Assembly: GCF_020905375.1 (NCBI RefSeq)
Contig: NZ_JAJJBU010000004.1
Coordinates: 62,001 to 126,000 of the forward strand
From: Arthrobacter cryoconiti
GTDB lineage: Bacteria > Actinomycetota > Actinomycetes > Actinomycetales > Micrococcaceae
DNA length: 64,000 nucleotides
Direction of reading: 5' to 3'
Shown: piece after piece, positions 41,770-50,725 of the stretch
Numbering within the stretch: the stretch's first letter is position 1
How the letters are laid out: each line of letters begins with the position of its first letter
Notes under the pieces: model-generated
Databases searched by the model: none
What the model was told of the DNA's origin: nothing
Seen by the model: the letters and a program-made list of their open reading frames with translations, nothing else
Translations under genes and position numbers: made by a program

Positions 41770-43344
41770 TTGTCCAACCAGCCGGATCAACCGCAGCCCC
41801 AACCCGACATCCCTGCGGGCTACACGCCCCCGGGCTACCTTCCCCAGACCGTCGATCAGGTCCGCGCCCAAGAACCGCAGCTCCCTCAGCCCAATCAGGA
41901 GCAGCAGGTTCCTCAGGCTCCACAGTATGGTCAGGAGCAGCAGGTTCCTCAGGCTCCACAGTATGGTCAGGAGCAGCAGGTTCCTCAGGCTCCACAGTAT
42001 GGTCAGGAGCAGCAGGTTCCTCAGGCTCCACAGTATGGTCAGGAGCAGCAGGTTCCTCAGGCTCCACAGTATGGTCAGGAGCAGCAGGTTCCTCAGGCTC
42101 CACAGTATGGTCAGGAGCAGCAGGTTCCTCAGGCTCCACAGTATGGTCAGGAGCAGCAGGTTCCTCAGGCTCCACAGTATGGTCAGGAGCAGCAGGTTCC
42201 TCAGGCTCCACAGTATGGTCAGGAGCAGCAGGTTCCTCAGGCTCCACAGTATGGTCAGGAGCAGCAGGTTCCTCAGGCTCCACAGTATGGTCAGGAGCAG
42301 CAGGTTCCTCAGGCTCCACAGTATGGTCAGGAGCAGCAGGTTCCTCAGGCTCCACAGTATGGTCAGGAGCAGCAGGTTCCTCAGGCTCCACAGTATGGTC
42401 AGGAGCAGCAGGTTCCTCAGGCTCCACAGTATGGTCAGGAGCAGCAGGTTCCTCAGGCTCCACAGTATGGTCAGGAGCAGCAGGTTCCTCAGGCTCCACA
42501 GTATGGTCAGGAGCAGCAGGTTCCTCAGGCTCCACAGTATGGTCAGGAGCAGCAGGTTCCTCAGGCTCCACAGTATGGTCAGGAGCAGCAGGTTCCTCAG
42601 GCTCCACAGTATGGTCAGGAGCAGCAGGTTCCTCAGGCTCCACAGTATGGTCAGGAGCAGCAGGTTCCTCAGGCTCCACAGTATGGTCAGGAGCAGCAGG
42701 TTCCTCAGGCTCCACAGTATGGTCAGGAGCAGCAGGTTCCTCAGGCTCCACAGTATGGTCAGGAGCAGCAGGTTCCTCAGGCTCCACAGTATGGTCAGGA
42801 GCAGCAGGTTCCTCAGGCTCCACAGTATGGTCAGGAGCAGCAGGTTCCTCAGGCTCCACAGTATGGTCAGGAGCAGCAGGCTCCACAGTACGGCCAGCAG
42901 CCGCAAACCCAGCCGCAGTACGGCCAATCCCCTTACGGGAAGGTCCCGTACGGACAGAATCCTTACGGTGCACCCCAAGGCGGGCAGTTCCAGCAGCCCC
43001 AATTCGCTGCACCTACGTACTATCAGGGTGGGCCCGGCTACGTAGACGCCACTAGTGGCCCACGTGGACTCAGCTTGGCCAGCATGATCATTGGTCTTAC
43101 ATCGTTATTCGTGGCTGGCTGGTTCATCATTCCGCAGATTGTGGGAATCGTGCTCGGTCACATGGGCGTGGCCAAAGAGAGCCCACAGGGAAAACCGTTT
43201 TCCATCACCGGCTTGATCACCAACTACCTGGCCTTAGTGATCTATGGCGGGCTGTATGCGTTCTTCATCTTCGGTTTGGCCATCATGGCCAATGACTCCG
43301 GTAGCTATAGCAGTGGATATTCGTCTATGCTCCCAGGGCTCTAA
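41770..43344 (+). CDS. Pro/Gln/Tyr-rich repeat membrane protein with a C-terminal DUF4190-type domain
   Basis: A 524-residue protein. The TTG start at 41770 has AGGAG at ideal spacing and begins MSNQPDQPQPQPDIPAGYTP; the frame extends upstream only through non-coding sequence. Residues 44-367 are 27 perfect copies of the 12-mer EQQVPQAPQYGQ, followed by a degenerate QYGQ-rich stretch (PQYGQSPYGKVPYGQNPYG). From about 435 come two membrane segments (LASMIIGLTSLFVAGWFIIP, ITGLITNYLALVIYGGLYAF) of the DUF4190 kind. The long tail is probably cytoplasmic and disordered, with a prion-like composition. Function unknown. Confidence 0.85.
   Translation: MSNQPDQPQPQPDIPAGYTPPGYLPQTVDQVRAQEPQLPQPNQEQQVPQAPQYGQEQQVPQAPQYGQEQQVPQAPQYGQEQQVPQAPQYGQEQQVPQAPQYGQEQQVPQAPQYGQEQQVPQAPQYGQEQQVPQAPQYGQEQQVPQAPQYGQEQQVPQAPQYGQEQQVPQAPQYGQEQQVPQAPQYGQEQQVPQAPQYGQEQQVPQAPQYGQEQQVPQAPQYGQEQQVPQAPQYGQEQQVPQAPQYGQEQQVPQAPQYGQEQQVPQAPQYGQEQQVPQAPQYGQEQQVPQAPQYGQEQQVPQAPQYGQEQQVPQAPQYGQEQQVPQAPQYGQEQQVPQAPQYGQEQQVPQAPQYGQEQQVPQAPQYGQEQQAPQYGQQPQTQPQYGQSPYGKVPYGQNPYGAPQGGQFQQPQFAAPTYYQGGPGYVDATSGPRGLSLASMIIGLTSLFVAGWFIIPQIVGIVLGHMGVAKESPQGKPFSITGLITNYLALVIYGGLYAFFIFGLAIMANDSGSYSSGYSSMLPGL
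41899..42870 (+). repeat. 27 perfect tandem copies of a 36-bp coding repeat
   Basis: The unit beginning GAGCAGCAGGTTCCTCAGGC recurs every 36 bp from 41899 to 42870 with no base change that I could see, so nucleotide identity is total, third positions included. A shortened unit lacking two codon groups follows at 42871. Such uniformity implies recent slippage or unequal crossover, and copy number should vary between isolates. Because 36 is a multiple of three, other frames also stay open across it. Confidence 0.97.
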
Positions 43345-43370
43345 ATTAGAGTTACACAACATCTATTCTT

Positions 43371-43430
43371 AAGTCCGACGGCGGCACCCCCCTTACGCAA
43401 ATACGTGAGGTGAGTGCCGCCGTCGGACTT
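43371..43430. terminator. Bidirectional terminator with a 17-bp perfect stem
   Basis: Positions 43371-43387 and 43414-43430 are exact reverse complements (AAGTCCGACGGCGGCAC and mirror) around a 26-nt loop. It lies between the repeat protein stop (43344) and the convergent peptide transporter stop (43441). Confidence 0.8.
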
Positions 43431-43440
43431 TAAAGTGGGC

Positions 43441-44919
43441 TTACATGATTCCGGCCATCAACTTCTTGATGGGCTTGTTTGCTGCGAAAACCAGTATGCC
43501 AAAAACAATCGCGACTAGACCTACCACGAGGAAGTACGGCGTCTCGTTAGCAGGGTTGTAATACTGCGCCAGCACACCGGACATGGCCGTACCCAGGGAG
43601 ACCGACAAAAAGAACAGCGCCACCATCTGCGTCTGGAACGCTGCCGGAGCCAACTTGGTCGCGAGGGACAGACCTACGGGTGAGAGCAGCAGCTCAGCCA
43701 TCGTGAACAGCAGCAAGATGATCACGATCGAATAAAGCGGCACGGAAACCAAACCCGCGAACGGGATGAATGTCAGATAAGCCAAGCCCATGACCACCAA
43801 AGACGCAGCGAACTTCAGCGGCGTGCCGGGCTGACGGCTGCCCCATTTTGTCCATAGTGCAGCAAACACACCGGCGAAGATGATGATGAAAACCGGGTTG
43901 ATCGAGGCAACCCAACTTGGCGGCATCTGCCACCCAAAGACGTTTAGGTCCAGACGTTTGTCCGCGTAGAGAGCCACCACCGTGAATTGTTGCTGGAACA
44001 AGGACCAGAACACGGCACTAGCCAAAAACAGTGGCATGAAAGAGTACACACGGCTGCGCTCAATGGCAGTCAGTGACTTGTTGGCGAGAATAACTGCAAA
44101 GTAGGCGATAGCGGCCACGATGACGACTGCCACGATCACCCATTTGAGGTTCTCCGCAGTGATGAACTTGAAGACCACAGCCAAAACAATAACGACGAGA
44201 GCCGCCGCTGCCAACAGACCGAACTTGAGGAATTGCTCCCGCGGAAGAGGATTGGCGATGTGGTGTGCGGACTCAGGCAGATTTTTGCGTGTCAAAGAGT
44301 ACTGGATGAGACCGAAGGCCATACCGACCGCGGCAGCACCGAAGCCCACATGGAACCCCCAATTCACTTGGAGCCAACCTGTCGCAAGCGGACCAATGAG
44401 TCCACCAATGTTGATACCCATGTAGAACAATGAGAAGCCTGCATCGCGGCGCTCATCGTCCTTGGCGTACAGTGTGCCGACCAACGAGGTGGCGTTGGCT
44501 TTCAAGCCACCGGAGCCGACACCGATCAGAATGAGACCAACGATCAGTCCAAACGCACCTGGGAGAAGAGCGAGGGAAAGGTGTCCGGCCATAATCAGAA
44601 TGGCGCTATAAAAAAGCACCCGTTCTGAACCCAAAAGACGATCGGCAATCCAAGCACCAAGAATGGTGGATAAGTAGACACCACCACCGTAGGCGCCGAC
44701 GATCCCGAGGGCCGTGGCCTCGGGGATACCAAGGCCACCTTTGGTGACGGTGTAGTACATGTAGTAGGCGAGAATGCCCTGCATGCCATAGAAGGAGAAG
44801 CGTTCCCACAGCTCGACGCTGAAGAGATTGAGCAGCATTTTCGGCTGTCCAAAGAACGATGTATCGCGGGGTTCTTGGCCGGACTGGGCGGTGCCAGCTG
44901 GGCTTTCGTTTGAGCTCAC
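43441..44919 (-). CDS. POT/PTR-family proton-coupled di- or tripeptide transporter
   Basis: A roughly 492-residue major-facilitator protein with about 14 helices. It has the POT signature ExxERFxxYG in VELWERFSFYGMQGILAYYM and the PTR2 block GGLKANATSLVGTLYAKDD...GFSLFYMGINIGGLIGPL. It imports short peptides with protons. The start is uncertain: GTG codons at 44919 and 44961 are both in frame and neither has a clear ribosome site; I chose the one nearest the family N-terminus. The upstream region carries a duplicated GC-rich element. Confidence 0.88.
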   Translation of the reverse strand: MSSNESPAGTAQSGQEPRDTSFFGQPKMLLNLFSVELWERFSFYGMQGILAYYMYYTVTKGGLGIPEATALGIVGAYGGGVYLSTILGAWIADRLLGSERVLFYSAILIMAGHLSLALLPGAFGLIVGLILIGVGSGGLKANATSLVGTLYAKDDERRDAGFSLFYMGINIGGLIGPLATGWLQVNWGFHVGFGAAAVGMAFGLIQYSLTRKNLPESAHHIANPLPREQFLKFGLLAAAALVVIVLAVVFKFITAENLKWVIVAVVIVAAIAYFAVILANKSLTAIERSRVYSFMPLFLASAVFWSLFQQQFTVVALYADKRLDLNVFGWQMPPSWVASINPVFIIIFAGVFAALWTKWGSRQPGTPLKFAASLVVMGLAYLTFIPFAGLVSVPLYSIVIILLLFTMAELLLSPVGLSLATKLAPAAFQTQMVALFFLSVSLGTAMSGVLAQYYNPANETPYFLVVGLVAIVFGILVFAANKPIKKLMAGIM

Positions 44920-44956
44920 TGACCAATTTTCGCACCAAAGTGCTTGCACAGCACAA

Positions 44957-45046
44957 CTCACTGCGCTCGCACCGGGCCCCTCGGGCGCTAGCGCCTACCG
45001 CCCTCCCAGCGCTCACTGCGCTCGCACCGGGCCCCTCGGGCGCTAG
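44957..45046. repeat. Perfect 35-bp direct repeat in the divergent promoter region
   Basis: Positions 44957-44991 and 45012-45046 are identical (start CTCACTGCGCTCGCACCGGG), 55 bp apart. Each contains CCGGGCCCC next to TCGGGC, which can fold on itself. They lie between the divergent peptide transporter and rhodanese genes. Confidence 0.85.
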
Positions 45047-45089
45047 GCTTGAACCAAAATCTGTTCCACAGAGCTGTAGGAGAAACTCC

Positions 45090-45416
45090 ATGTCTGAGAT
45101 CATGACCGTCACTGTTTCCGAGTTGGCGTCCGACGCCGTCATTCTGGACGTCCGTGAAGATTACGAGTGGGAAGCTGGGCACATCGACGGCGCCCTCCAT
45201 ATCCCCCTGGAGCAGCTCCCTGAACGCCTCGAGGACCTGGACCCGGATGTGGATGTCAACGTTATTTGCCGCACTGGTGGGCGCTCCTTCCGCGCTACTA
45301 CGTGGCTAAACGCAAATGGTTACAGTGCGTTCAACGTGGCGGGTGGAATGGGCGCGTGGTTCGAAGCGGATAAGCCCATGGTTTCCGGCAACGGCGAAAC
45401 CCCGCGTGTGCTCTAA
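45090..45416 (+). CDS. Rhodanese-like domain protein
   Basis: A 108-residue single rhodanese domain: ILDVREDYEWEAGHIDGALH, LEQLPERLEDLDPD and the active-site loop VICRTGGRSFRA with the persulfide cysteine (C66 approximately). It would carry or transfer sulfane sulfur. The ATG at 45090 has GTAGGAG upstream; the longer open frame upstream is in the repeat-rich promoter. It is followed by pheA 32 bp later, which may be co-transcribed. Confidence 0.9.
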   Translation: MSEIMTVTVSELASDAVILDVREDYEWEAGHIDGALHIPLEQLPERLEDLDPDVDVNVICRTGGRSFRATTWLNANGYSAFNVAGGMGAWFEADKPMVSGNGETPRVL

Positions 45417-45448
45417 ATTTCTGCATTCTCTTTTCAGATAGGTTGTCC

Positions 45449-46390
45449 ATGACCGACGTGCCCGGTATTTCCCCCCTGCCATATACCTTTTTGGGTCCCG
45501 AAGGGACGTTCACGGAGTCTGCACTACTTCTGGTGCCTGCTGCTGCTGATGCGCAGCGGGTTCCGTCTACGAATGCAGCCTCGGCGCTGTCAATGGTGCG
45601 CAGAGGGGAAGCCTTCGCCGCGATGCTGCCGATTGAGAACTCCATTGAGGGTGGCGTGCCGGCGACCCTGGACGCTATTTCCAACGGCGTGGAACTGCGG
45701 ATCTTGCACGAGGTGGTGGTGCCGGTCAGCTTCGTCCTAGTAGCCAAGGACGGCGTGCGCCTGGAGGACATCACCGACGTTGGCACGCACCCGCATGCTT
45801 GGGCGCAGACCCGCGATTGGTTTGGCGAGCATCTTCCCCATGCGGCTCATGTGGCGACGAATTCCACGGCGGCTGCTGCCTATGAACTACTCGGCGCCGC
45901 CCCAACGTTTCAGGGCGCAGTCTGTGCCTCCTTGGTGGCACAGCGTACGGGACTAAAGGTGCTGGCAGCAGGGATCGAAGACAACACAGGCGCTGTTACA
46001 AGGTTTGTGCTGGTAGGCGGGTCTGAGTTTTTGCCGGAGCCCACGGGCGCAGATAAAACTACGTTATCTATTCCGCTGCCAGAGGACCGACCTGGTGCCT
46101 TGATGGATATTCTGGAGCAGTTTGCCAGCCGGGGCGTGAACCTTAGCCGCATTGAATCCAGGCCAACGGGACAGTTTCTGGGCCACTACAACTTCAGCAT
46201 CGACGTGGATGGACATATCCGTGACGCTCGGGTGGCCGACGCCGTCCGTGGACTTCGCCGGGTCAGTCCGGGTATCCGGTTCCTGGGCTCATACCCGCGG
46301 GCTGACCAGCAGGCGCCGCTGATTCGCCCCTACGATTCCGACGAAGTCTTTGCCGAAGCCGACGCATGGGTGCAAAGTCTGCTGCGCTGA
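45449..46390 (+). CDS. pheA: Prephenate dehydratase
   Basis: A 313-residue protein with the prephenate dehydratase domain (TFLGPEGTFTESALLLVPA, AAMLPIENSIEGGVPATLDA, TRFVLVGG with the catalytic TRF) and a C-terminal ACT domain carrying the phenylalanine-binding ESRPTGQFLGHYNFSID. It converts prephenate to phenylpyruvate in phenylalanine synthesis and should be feedback-inhibited by phenylalanine. There is no fused chorismate mutase. The ATG at 45449 is used; a TTG two codons earlier is possible. Confidence 0.93.
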   Translation: MTDVPGISPLPYTFLGPEGTFTESALLLVPAAADAQRVPSTNAASALSMVRRGEAFAAMLPIENSIEGGVPATLDAISNGVELRILHEVVVPVSFVLVAKDGVRLEDITDVGTHPHAWAQTRDWFGEHLPHAAHVATNSTAAAAYELLGAAPTFQGAVCASLVAQRTGLKVLAAGIEDNTGAVTRFVLVGGSEFLPEPTGADKTTLSIPLPEDRPGALMDILEQFASRGVNLSRIESRPTGQFLGHYNFSIDVDGHIRDARVADAVRGLRRVSPGIRFLGSYPRADQQAPLIRPYDSDEVFAEADAWVQSLLR

Positions 46391-46552
46391 GCAGACGGTA
46401 TGGATTGCGTAAACGAGGTTTGCGCGGGCTCTTTCGATATCTCAAGTGCGAGCCTATGCTGTGGATAACCGTCCGGATGTTCTCTGGACGGCATCAGCTA
46501 GTCAATGTCGGCCAGATGGTTGCCGGTGCCAGTAGGGAAGAGGTGCATCATA

Positions 46553-46726
46553 ATGAATCCGCAGGGAATCAAGGATGGTAACGACGACGGAAAAATCGTC
46601 AATCCCGGTATCGACGAAGGCAGGGATACCTCGGTGGGCGATGAGGGCGATGAAGCCAACGAACTGCGCTTTGATGAGGAAGAACGCTTGATCAAGGAGC
46701 AGTCCTTACGCCCGGAAACCGACTAG
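46553..46726 (+). CDS. Small acidic hypothetical protein
   Basis: A 57-residue, strongly acidic protein (MNPQGIKDGNDDGKIVNPG... LRFDEEERLIKEQS) with GAAGAGG about 10 nt before its ATG. No hydrophobic segment or known motif is visible; it looks soluble and largely disordered apart from a possible C-terminal helix. It lies between pheA and the convergent lipid kinase. I do not recognise it. Confidence 0.55.
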   Translation: MNPQGIKDGNDDGKIVNPGIDEGRDTSVGDEGDEANELRFDEEERLIKEQSLRPETD

Positions 46727-46778
46727 TTTCAAAAACGTCTAGAGAATTGTCAACGCTGCGGGCGCAGTCTCCTGCGAT

Positions 46779-47846
46779 TTAGGCCGGCGTATTGGGAGCT
46801 GGCACTCTCACCAGCACGGCCTGATGTTCCACCCGGACCTTGACCAACGTGGCTTTTCCACAGGGATCGCCGTCTGCTTGGGTTTCCACCGGCATAACTG
46901 TGCGGATGACGAGTTGCTGCGATCGGTAGAAGTCAATGACAGGCAGGTGATTCTTGTGCTGGAATACGACCTTGCCCGCCATGGCGAGCCAGCCGATGGC
47001 ACTTCGCGGGCTGACAACCACCACGTCGAGAACACCATCATCAATGAGGGCCCCGGGAACGAAGTCAATCCCACCTGGCAGTAGTCCGCAGTTTGCGAAC
47101 AGCACGGAGCGTACCTTTCGCTGCTGCGCTGGCTGGTCGTCCAGTGCAATGCTGATCTTTTTGCGCCGCCCCGCCATGTGTCGCAGGCCCGCCTCGCTGT
47201 ACGCAAGCCACCCCACTGACTTCTTGAGCTTGCTATTGGTGTCATTCATGACCTCGGCATCCATGCCCAGTCCAGCTATAACCATAAAAGAGTGTTTAGA
47301 CACACTTCCCGTGACTTCGTTCTCAAGCTCCATCAGTCCGGAGTCGATGTGCCTTTGATGGCCAAACAGGGCAACCTGTACGTTGGCAGCAATATCGTTG
47401 ACATCCAACTTCAGGTTCCGGGCCAGCAAGTTACCCGTCCCTAGCGGAATGATCCCGAGCGGCACATCGGTGTGGCGCAGAGTTTCGCCAACCGCTCGCA
47501 CAGTTCCGTCTCCGCCGCCGGCAATGACAACGTCGGCCTTGGCCAGCAGAGCTGCCTTTGCCATGGCATGTCCTGGATCCTGGGCCGTCGTTTCCATGAA
47601 GATGGGCTCCGGCCAGCCAGCCAGGGACGTTGAACGCAGCAGTAGAGACTTAGCAGCTTCAGTGCCAGCTTTTAGGGGGTTGTAGACGAAAACTACTTGC
47701 TGGGCGAGCGTTTGGACCTTGTGCGGGGATTCCGCTACGGCACTTCGGGTGTGCTTTTGGGCAAGCTTGCGCACCCCCAACCAGCTGAAGCCAGCAATGA
47801 GTAGGAACGCGGCCACAATGATGATGACGAGGACTTCAGTAGGCAT
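46779..47846 (-). CDS. Diacylglycerol kinase-like lipid kinase
   Basis: A 355-residue protein. One N-terminal membrane helix (VLVIIIVAAFLLIAGFSWLG) anchors a DAGK catalytic domain with VFVYNPLKAG, the nucleotide motif VVIAGGGDGTVRAVGETL and PLGIIPLGTGNLLARNLKLD, and a C-terminal beta domain (FVPGALIDDGVLDVVVVSP). It is the DgkB/YegS-type architecture, phosphorylating diacylglycerol or a related lipid at the membrane. It diverges from serS 51 bp away. Confidence 0.9.
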   Translation of the reverse strand: MPTEVLVIIIVAAFLLIAGFSWLGVRKLAQKHTRSAVAESPHKVQTLAQQVVFVYNPLKAGTEAAKSLLLRSTSLAGWPEPIFMETTAQDPGHAMAKAALLAKADVVIAGGGDGTVRAVGETLRHTDVPLGIIPLGTGNLLARNLKLDVNDIAANVQVALFGHQRHIDSGLMELENEVTGSVSKHSFMVIAGLGMDAEVMNDTNSKLKKSVGWLAYSEAGLRHMAGRRKKISIALDDQPAQQRKVRSVLFANCGLLPGGIDFVPGALIDDGVLDVVVVSPRSAIGWLAMAGKVVFQHKNHLPVIDFYRSQQLVIRTVMPVETQADGDPCGKATLVKVRVEHQAVLVRVPAPNTPA

Positions 47847-47897
47847 GATTCTCTAACCATAGCGGTTCGGCTTGTTTTGATTGGATAGGCTTAGCAG

Positions 47898-49175
47898 GTG
47901 ATCGATGTAAGAGACCTCTGTGAAAACCCTGAAAAATTTCGTGACAGCCAGCGCGTGCGCGGTGCCGACGTGTCCGTTGTGGACGCGATCATCGCCGCAG
48001 ACGCTGAGCGGAAGTCCACGATCGGCTCCTTTGAATCCCTGCGTTCCGAGCAGAAAGTGTTCGGTAAGCGGGTTGCCGCAGCCAAGGGCGAGGAAAAACA
48101 GGCTCTACTAGCAGAGGTGAAGGAACTGGCTACGGCGGTCAAAGCAGCCTCCAGCGCATCGGAGGCGGCTAGTGCCACTGCGGACGCGCTTGTCCGGGCG
48201 CTGCCCAATTTGGTCTCCGACGGTGTCCCTGCAGGCGGTGAAGACGACTTCATAGTTGTCAAGACTGTTGGCACACCCCGTGAATTCCCCGATTTTGAGC
48301 CCCGTGACCACCTGGAAATTGGTGAGCTCATTGGTGCGATCGATATGGAACGCGGCGCCAAAGTCTCCGGATCACGTTTCTACTTCCTCAAAGGTGTGGG
48401 TGCGCGCTTGGAAATGGCGCTGCTACAGATGGCCATGGATCAGGCAATAGCTGCCGGGTTCACGCCCATGATCACGCCTACGTTGGTCCGTCCAGAAACC
48501 ATGGCTGGAACCGGTTTTGACGTCAAGCACGACGCCGAGATCTACCGTCTGGCGGAGGATGATCTTTACTTGGTGGGAACCTCCGAAGTCGCCCTGGCCG
48601 GCTATCACTCCGATGAAATCATCGACGTTGAAGAACCTATCCGGTTCGCAGGCTGGTCATCTTGCTACCGTCGCGAGGCTGGAGCATCTGGTAAGGACAC
48701 GCGCGGCATCATCCGCGTTCACCAGTTCAACAAGGTGGAAATGTTTGTCTACACCACCGTTGAAAAAGCGGCCGAGGAGCACCAGCGTTTGCTGGCTTGG
48801 GAAGAAGAGATGCTGGCGAAGGTTGAATTGCCCTACCGTGTCATTGACACGGCAGCCGGGGATCTGGGCAACTCCGCCGCCCGCAAGTTTGACTGCGAGG
48901 CGTGGGTTCCCACACAGTCCGCTTACCGTGAGCTGACGTCCACATCCAACTGCACCACGTACCAGGCGCGCCGGTTGAATATACGTGAACGCATGGCCGT
49001 GGACGACGGCGGCAAGGCTGGCACCCGCGCTGTTGCAACACTCAACGGGACGTTGGCTACGACGCGGTGGATCGTCGCAATCTTGGAGCATCACCAAAAC
49101 GCTGACGGTTCCGTCACCGTCCCCGTGGCACTGCGGAAGTACTTGGGCGGACTGGAAGTATTCCCCGTACTGTAA
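47898..49175 (+). CDS. serS: Seryl-tRNA synthetase
   Basis: A 425-residue class II synthetase. Residues 1-105 form the antiparallel coiled-coil arm ([20 protein letters not shown] to the Ala/Glu-rich helix), then the catalytic core with motif 2 [34 protein letters not shown] and motif 3 [18 protein letters not shown]. The acceptor motif and length match bacterial SerRS. GTG start at 47898 preceded by TTAGCAG. It ends 18 bp before a 31-bp stem terminator. Confidence 0.96.
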   Translation: MIDVRDLCENPEKFRDSQRVRGADVSVVDAIIAADAERKSTIGSFESLRSEQKVFGKRVAAAKGEEKQALLAEVKELATAVKAASSASEAASATADALVRALPNLVSDGVPAGGEDDFIVVKTVGTPREFPDFEPRDHLEIGELIGAIDMERGAKVSGSRFYFLKGVGARLEMALLQMAMDQAIAAGFTPMITPTLVRPETMAGTGFDVKHDAEIYRLAEDDLYLVGTSEVALAGYHSDEIIDVEEPIRFAGWSSCYRREAGASGKDTRGIIRVHQFNKVEMFVYTTVEKAAEEHQRLLAWEEEMLAKVELPYRVIDTAAGDLGNSAARKFDCEAWVPTQSAYRELTSTSNCTTYQARRLNIRERMAVDDGGKAGTRAVATLNGTLATTRWIVAILEHHQNADGSVTVPVALRKYLGGLEVFPVL

Positions 49176-49193
49176 GCTCGTTCAAATTCACGA

Positions 49194-49267
49194 ACGAGTG
49201 AACGCCGGGTGAATATCCACAATGTGCACATCATTGTGGATATTCACCCGGCGTTCACTCGTTTTTT
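49194..49267. terminator. Bidirectional terminator with a 31-bp perfect stem and T-tract
   Basis: Positions 49194-49224 and 49232-49262 are exact reverse complements (31 bp) around a 7-nt loop, followed by six T (49262-49267). It separates convergent serS and the DHA2 exporter. The stem is unusually long and perfect. Confidence 0.92.
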
Positions 49268-49273
49268 GTATTC

Positions 49274-50698
49274 TTATGCGTCCACGCGTTCCTGGAGTTC
49301 GACTCCGGCCAGTTGCTCAGCGAGCTCCCGGGAACGGCGCAGGGAGGGCATCCAGAACGCGGCAACAAGAGCCAACCCCAGAACGGCGGAGCCTACCCAG
49401 ACTGCTGGGATGGCGGCATCGACGTAGCCCCCAGGGGTCAGCTGTCCGCCCGCGCCAGTAAATACTGCGCTCAGAACGGCCACGCCTAAGGCCACACCGA
49501 CCTCCCGTAAAACGGAGTTGGTACCGGATGCCTTGGCGTGATCATCCTCTTTCATATTTGCCAGGATCGCCGTCGCCATCGGGGCAAATGCTAGTCCCAT
49601 CCCCAGACCAGCCGCCACGAATCCGGGGACCAGGAGCGCATAAGGCGCATCGACGGACAGTGTGGTGGCCAGCCAAGCCATGGCGGCCGTCAGTAGTGCC
49701 ATTCCGGCGATGATGAGTGTGCGTGTCCCGAACCGTGGTGCTAGCATACCGGCCAACGGCGCCACCACCATGGGTGCCAGCGTCCACGGCATTGTCAGTA
49801 TTGCGGCCTCTAGCGGGCTATATCCCTGGACGACCTGTAGGAATTGGATCAGGATGAATACCGAGCCGAAGATACCGAAGCTGAAGGTCAGGCCCACAAT
49901 ATTTGCCACGGTGAAACTGCGGTCCCGGAAGAGCCGCAACGGCATTAGTGGGTTTGTGGTGTGGGATTCCCACAGTACGAACGCCACCAGCAGCACGCCA
50001 CCGCCCACCAAAGGTAGGACAACCTCGGTACTTGACCAGCCGGCGTCGTTCCCATGGACGATCCCGAAGACCAAGCCCAGAAGCCCAAAGCCGGAAAGGA
50101 GCAGGCCAACGACGTCGGCGCGAACCCGGGCGCCGAAACTGTTTGGCAGCGCCAGTAGCACCAGGGCGACCGAGATAACGCCGATGGGCACATTGATCCA
50201 GAAGATCGCCTGCCAGCTCCACCCCTCGACGACGGCCCCGCCGATCAGCGGCCCGAGCGCAACGCCTATTCCGGACACGCCGCCCCAAATACCAATGGCA
50301 AGTGGACGGAGCGCGGTACTTACGGAGCCTGCGAGCAGGGTCAGTGAAAGTGGCATGATCGCAGCTGCACCAAGGCCTTGGAAGGCGCGGGCAGCAATGA
50401 GTTGTGAGGGGTCGTGGCTAAGAGCGGATGCGGCTGAGGCGAGAGTGAATATCGCAATGCCAGCGACGAAGACGTGGCGGCGTCCAAATCTGTCGCCCAA
50501 TCCGACGGCGAGCATCATAAAAACCGCGAAACTCAGGGAGTAGGCGTTAACAATCCACTGCAATTCCTCCACGCTTGCGCCGATTTTTTCGTGGATGACG
50601 GGAAGGGCGTTGATGACCACCAAGTTATCCAATGAGGCCATGAAAACGGGGATTGAGGCAGCCGTGATTGCGAGCCAGGCGGGAATCGTACGTTTCAC
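49274..50698 (-). CDS. DHA2-family (14-helix) MFS drug exporter
   Basis: A 474-residue major facilitator with about 14 helices. MFS motif A is LGDRFGRRHVFVAG, and motif C of exporters is visible as GVSGIGVALGPLIGGAVVEG (gxxxGPxxGG). The N-terminus has PVFMASLDNLVVINALPVIH, where the motif D1 Asp is typical of EmrB/QacA-type pumps. It is divergent from a TetR gene with two matching operators between them, so it is probably a drug-inducible multidrug exporter. Substrate unknown. Confidence 0.9.
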   Translation of the reverse strand: MKRTIPAWLAITAASIPVFMASLDNLVVINALPVIHEKIGASVEELQWIVNAYSLSFAVFMMLAVGLGDRFGRRHVFVAGIAIFTLASAASALSHDPSQLIAARAFQGLGAAAIMPLSLTLLAGSVSTALRPLAIGIWGGVSGIGVALGPLIGGAVVEGWSWQAIFWINVPIGVISVALVLLALPNSFGARVRADVVGLLLSGFGLLGLVFGIVHGNDAGWSSTEVVLPLVGGGVLLVAFVLWESHTTNPLMPLRLFRDRSFTVANIVGLTFSFGIFGSVFILIQFLQVVQGYSPLEAAILTMPWTLAPMVVAPLAGMLAPRFGTRTLIIAGMALLTAAMAWLATTLSVDAPYALLVPGFVAAGLGMGLAFAPMATAILANMKEDDHAKASGTNSVLREVGVALGVAVLSAVFTGAGGQLTPGGYVDAAIPAVWVGSAVLGLALVAAFWMPSLRRSRELAEQLAGVELQERVDA

Positions 50699-50725
50699 GA
50701 GAAACCTAACGTCTCAAAGATTGAG

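Noticed and set aside
41899-42870. Possible CRISPR array because of 36-bp regular repeats
   Set aside because: The repeats are contiguous with no spacers, encode protein in frame, and no cas genes are nearby.
41661-43055. Very long open frames in other frames and on the minus strand across the repeat array (up to 464 residues)
   Set aside because: The 36-bp unit is a multiple of three, so any frame without a stop in one unit stays open through all copies. Only the TTG-started frame has a ribosome site, a sensible N-terminus and a membrane domain at its end.
49662-50543. 293-residue open frame antisense to the DHA2 exporter
   Set aside because: It is the shadow of a GC-rich coding gene. The opposite strand encodes a clear MFS protein with motifs A and C; this frame has a Pro/Ser/Thr-rich composition with no domain.
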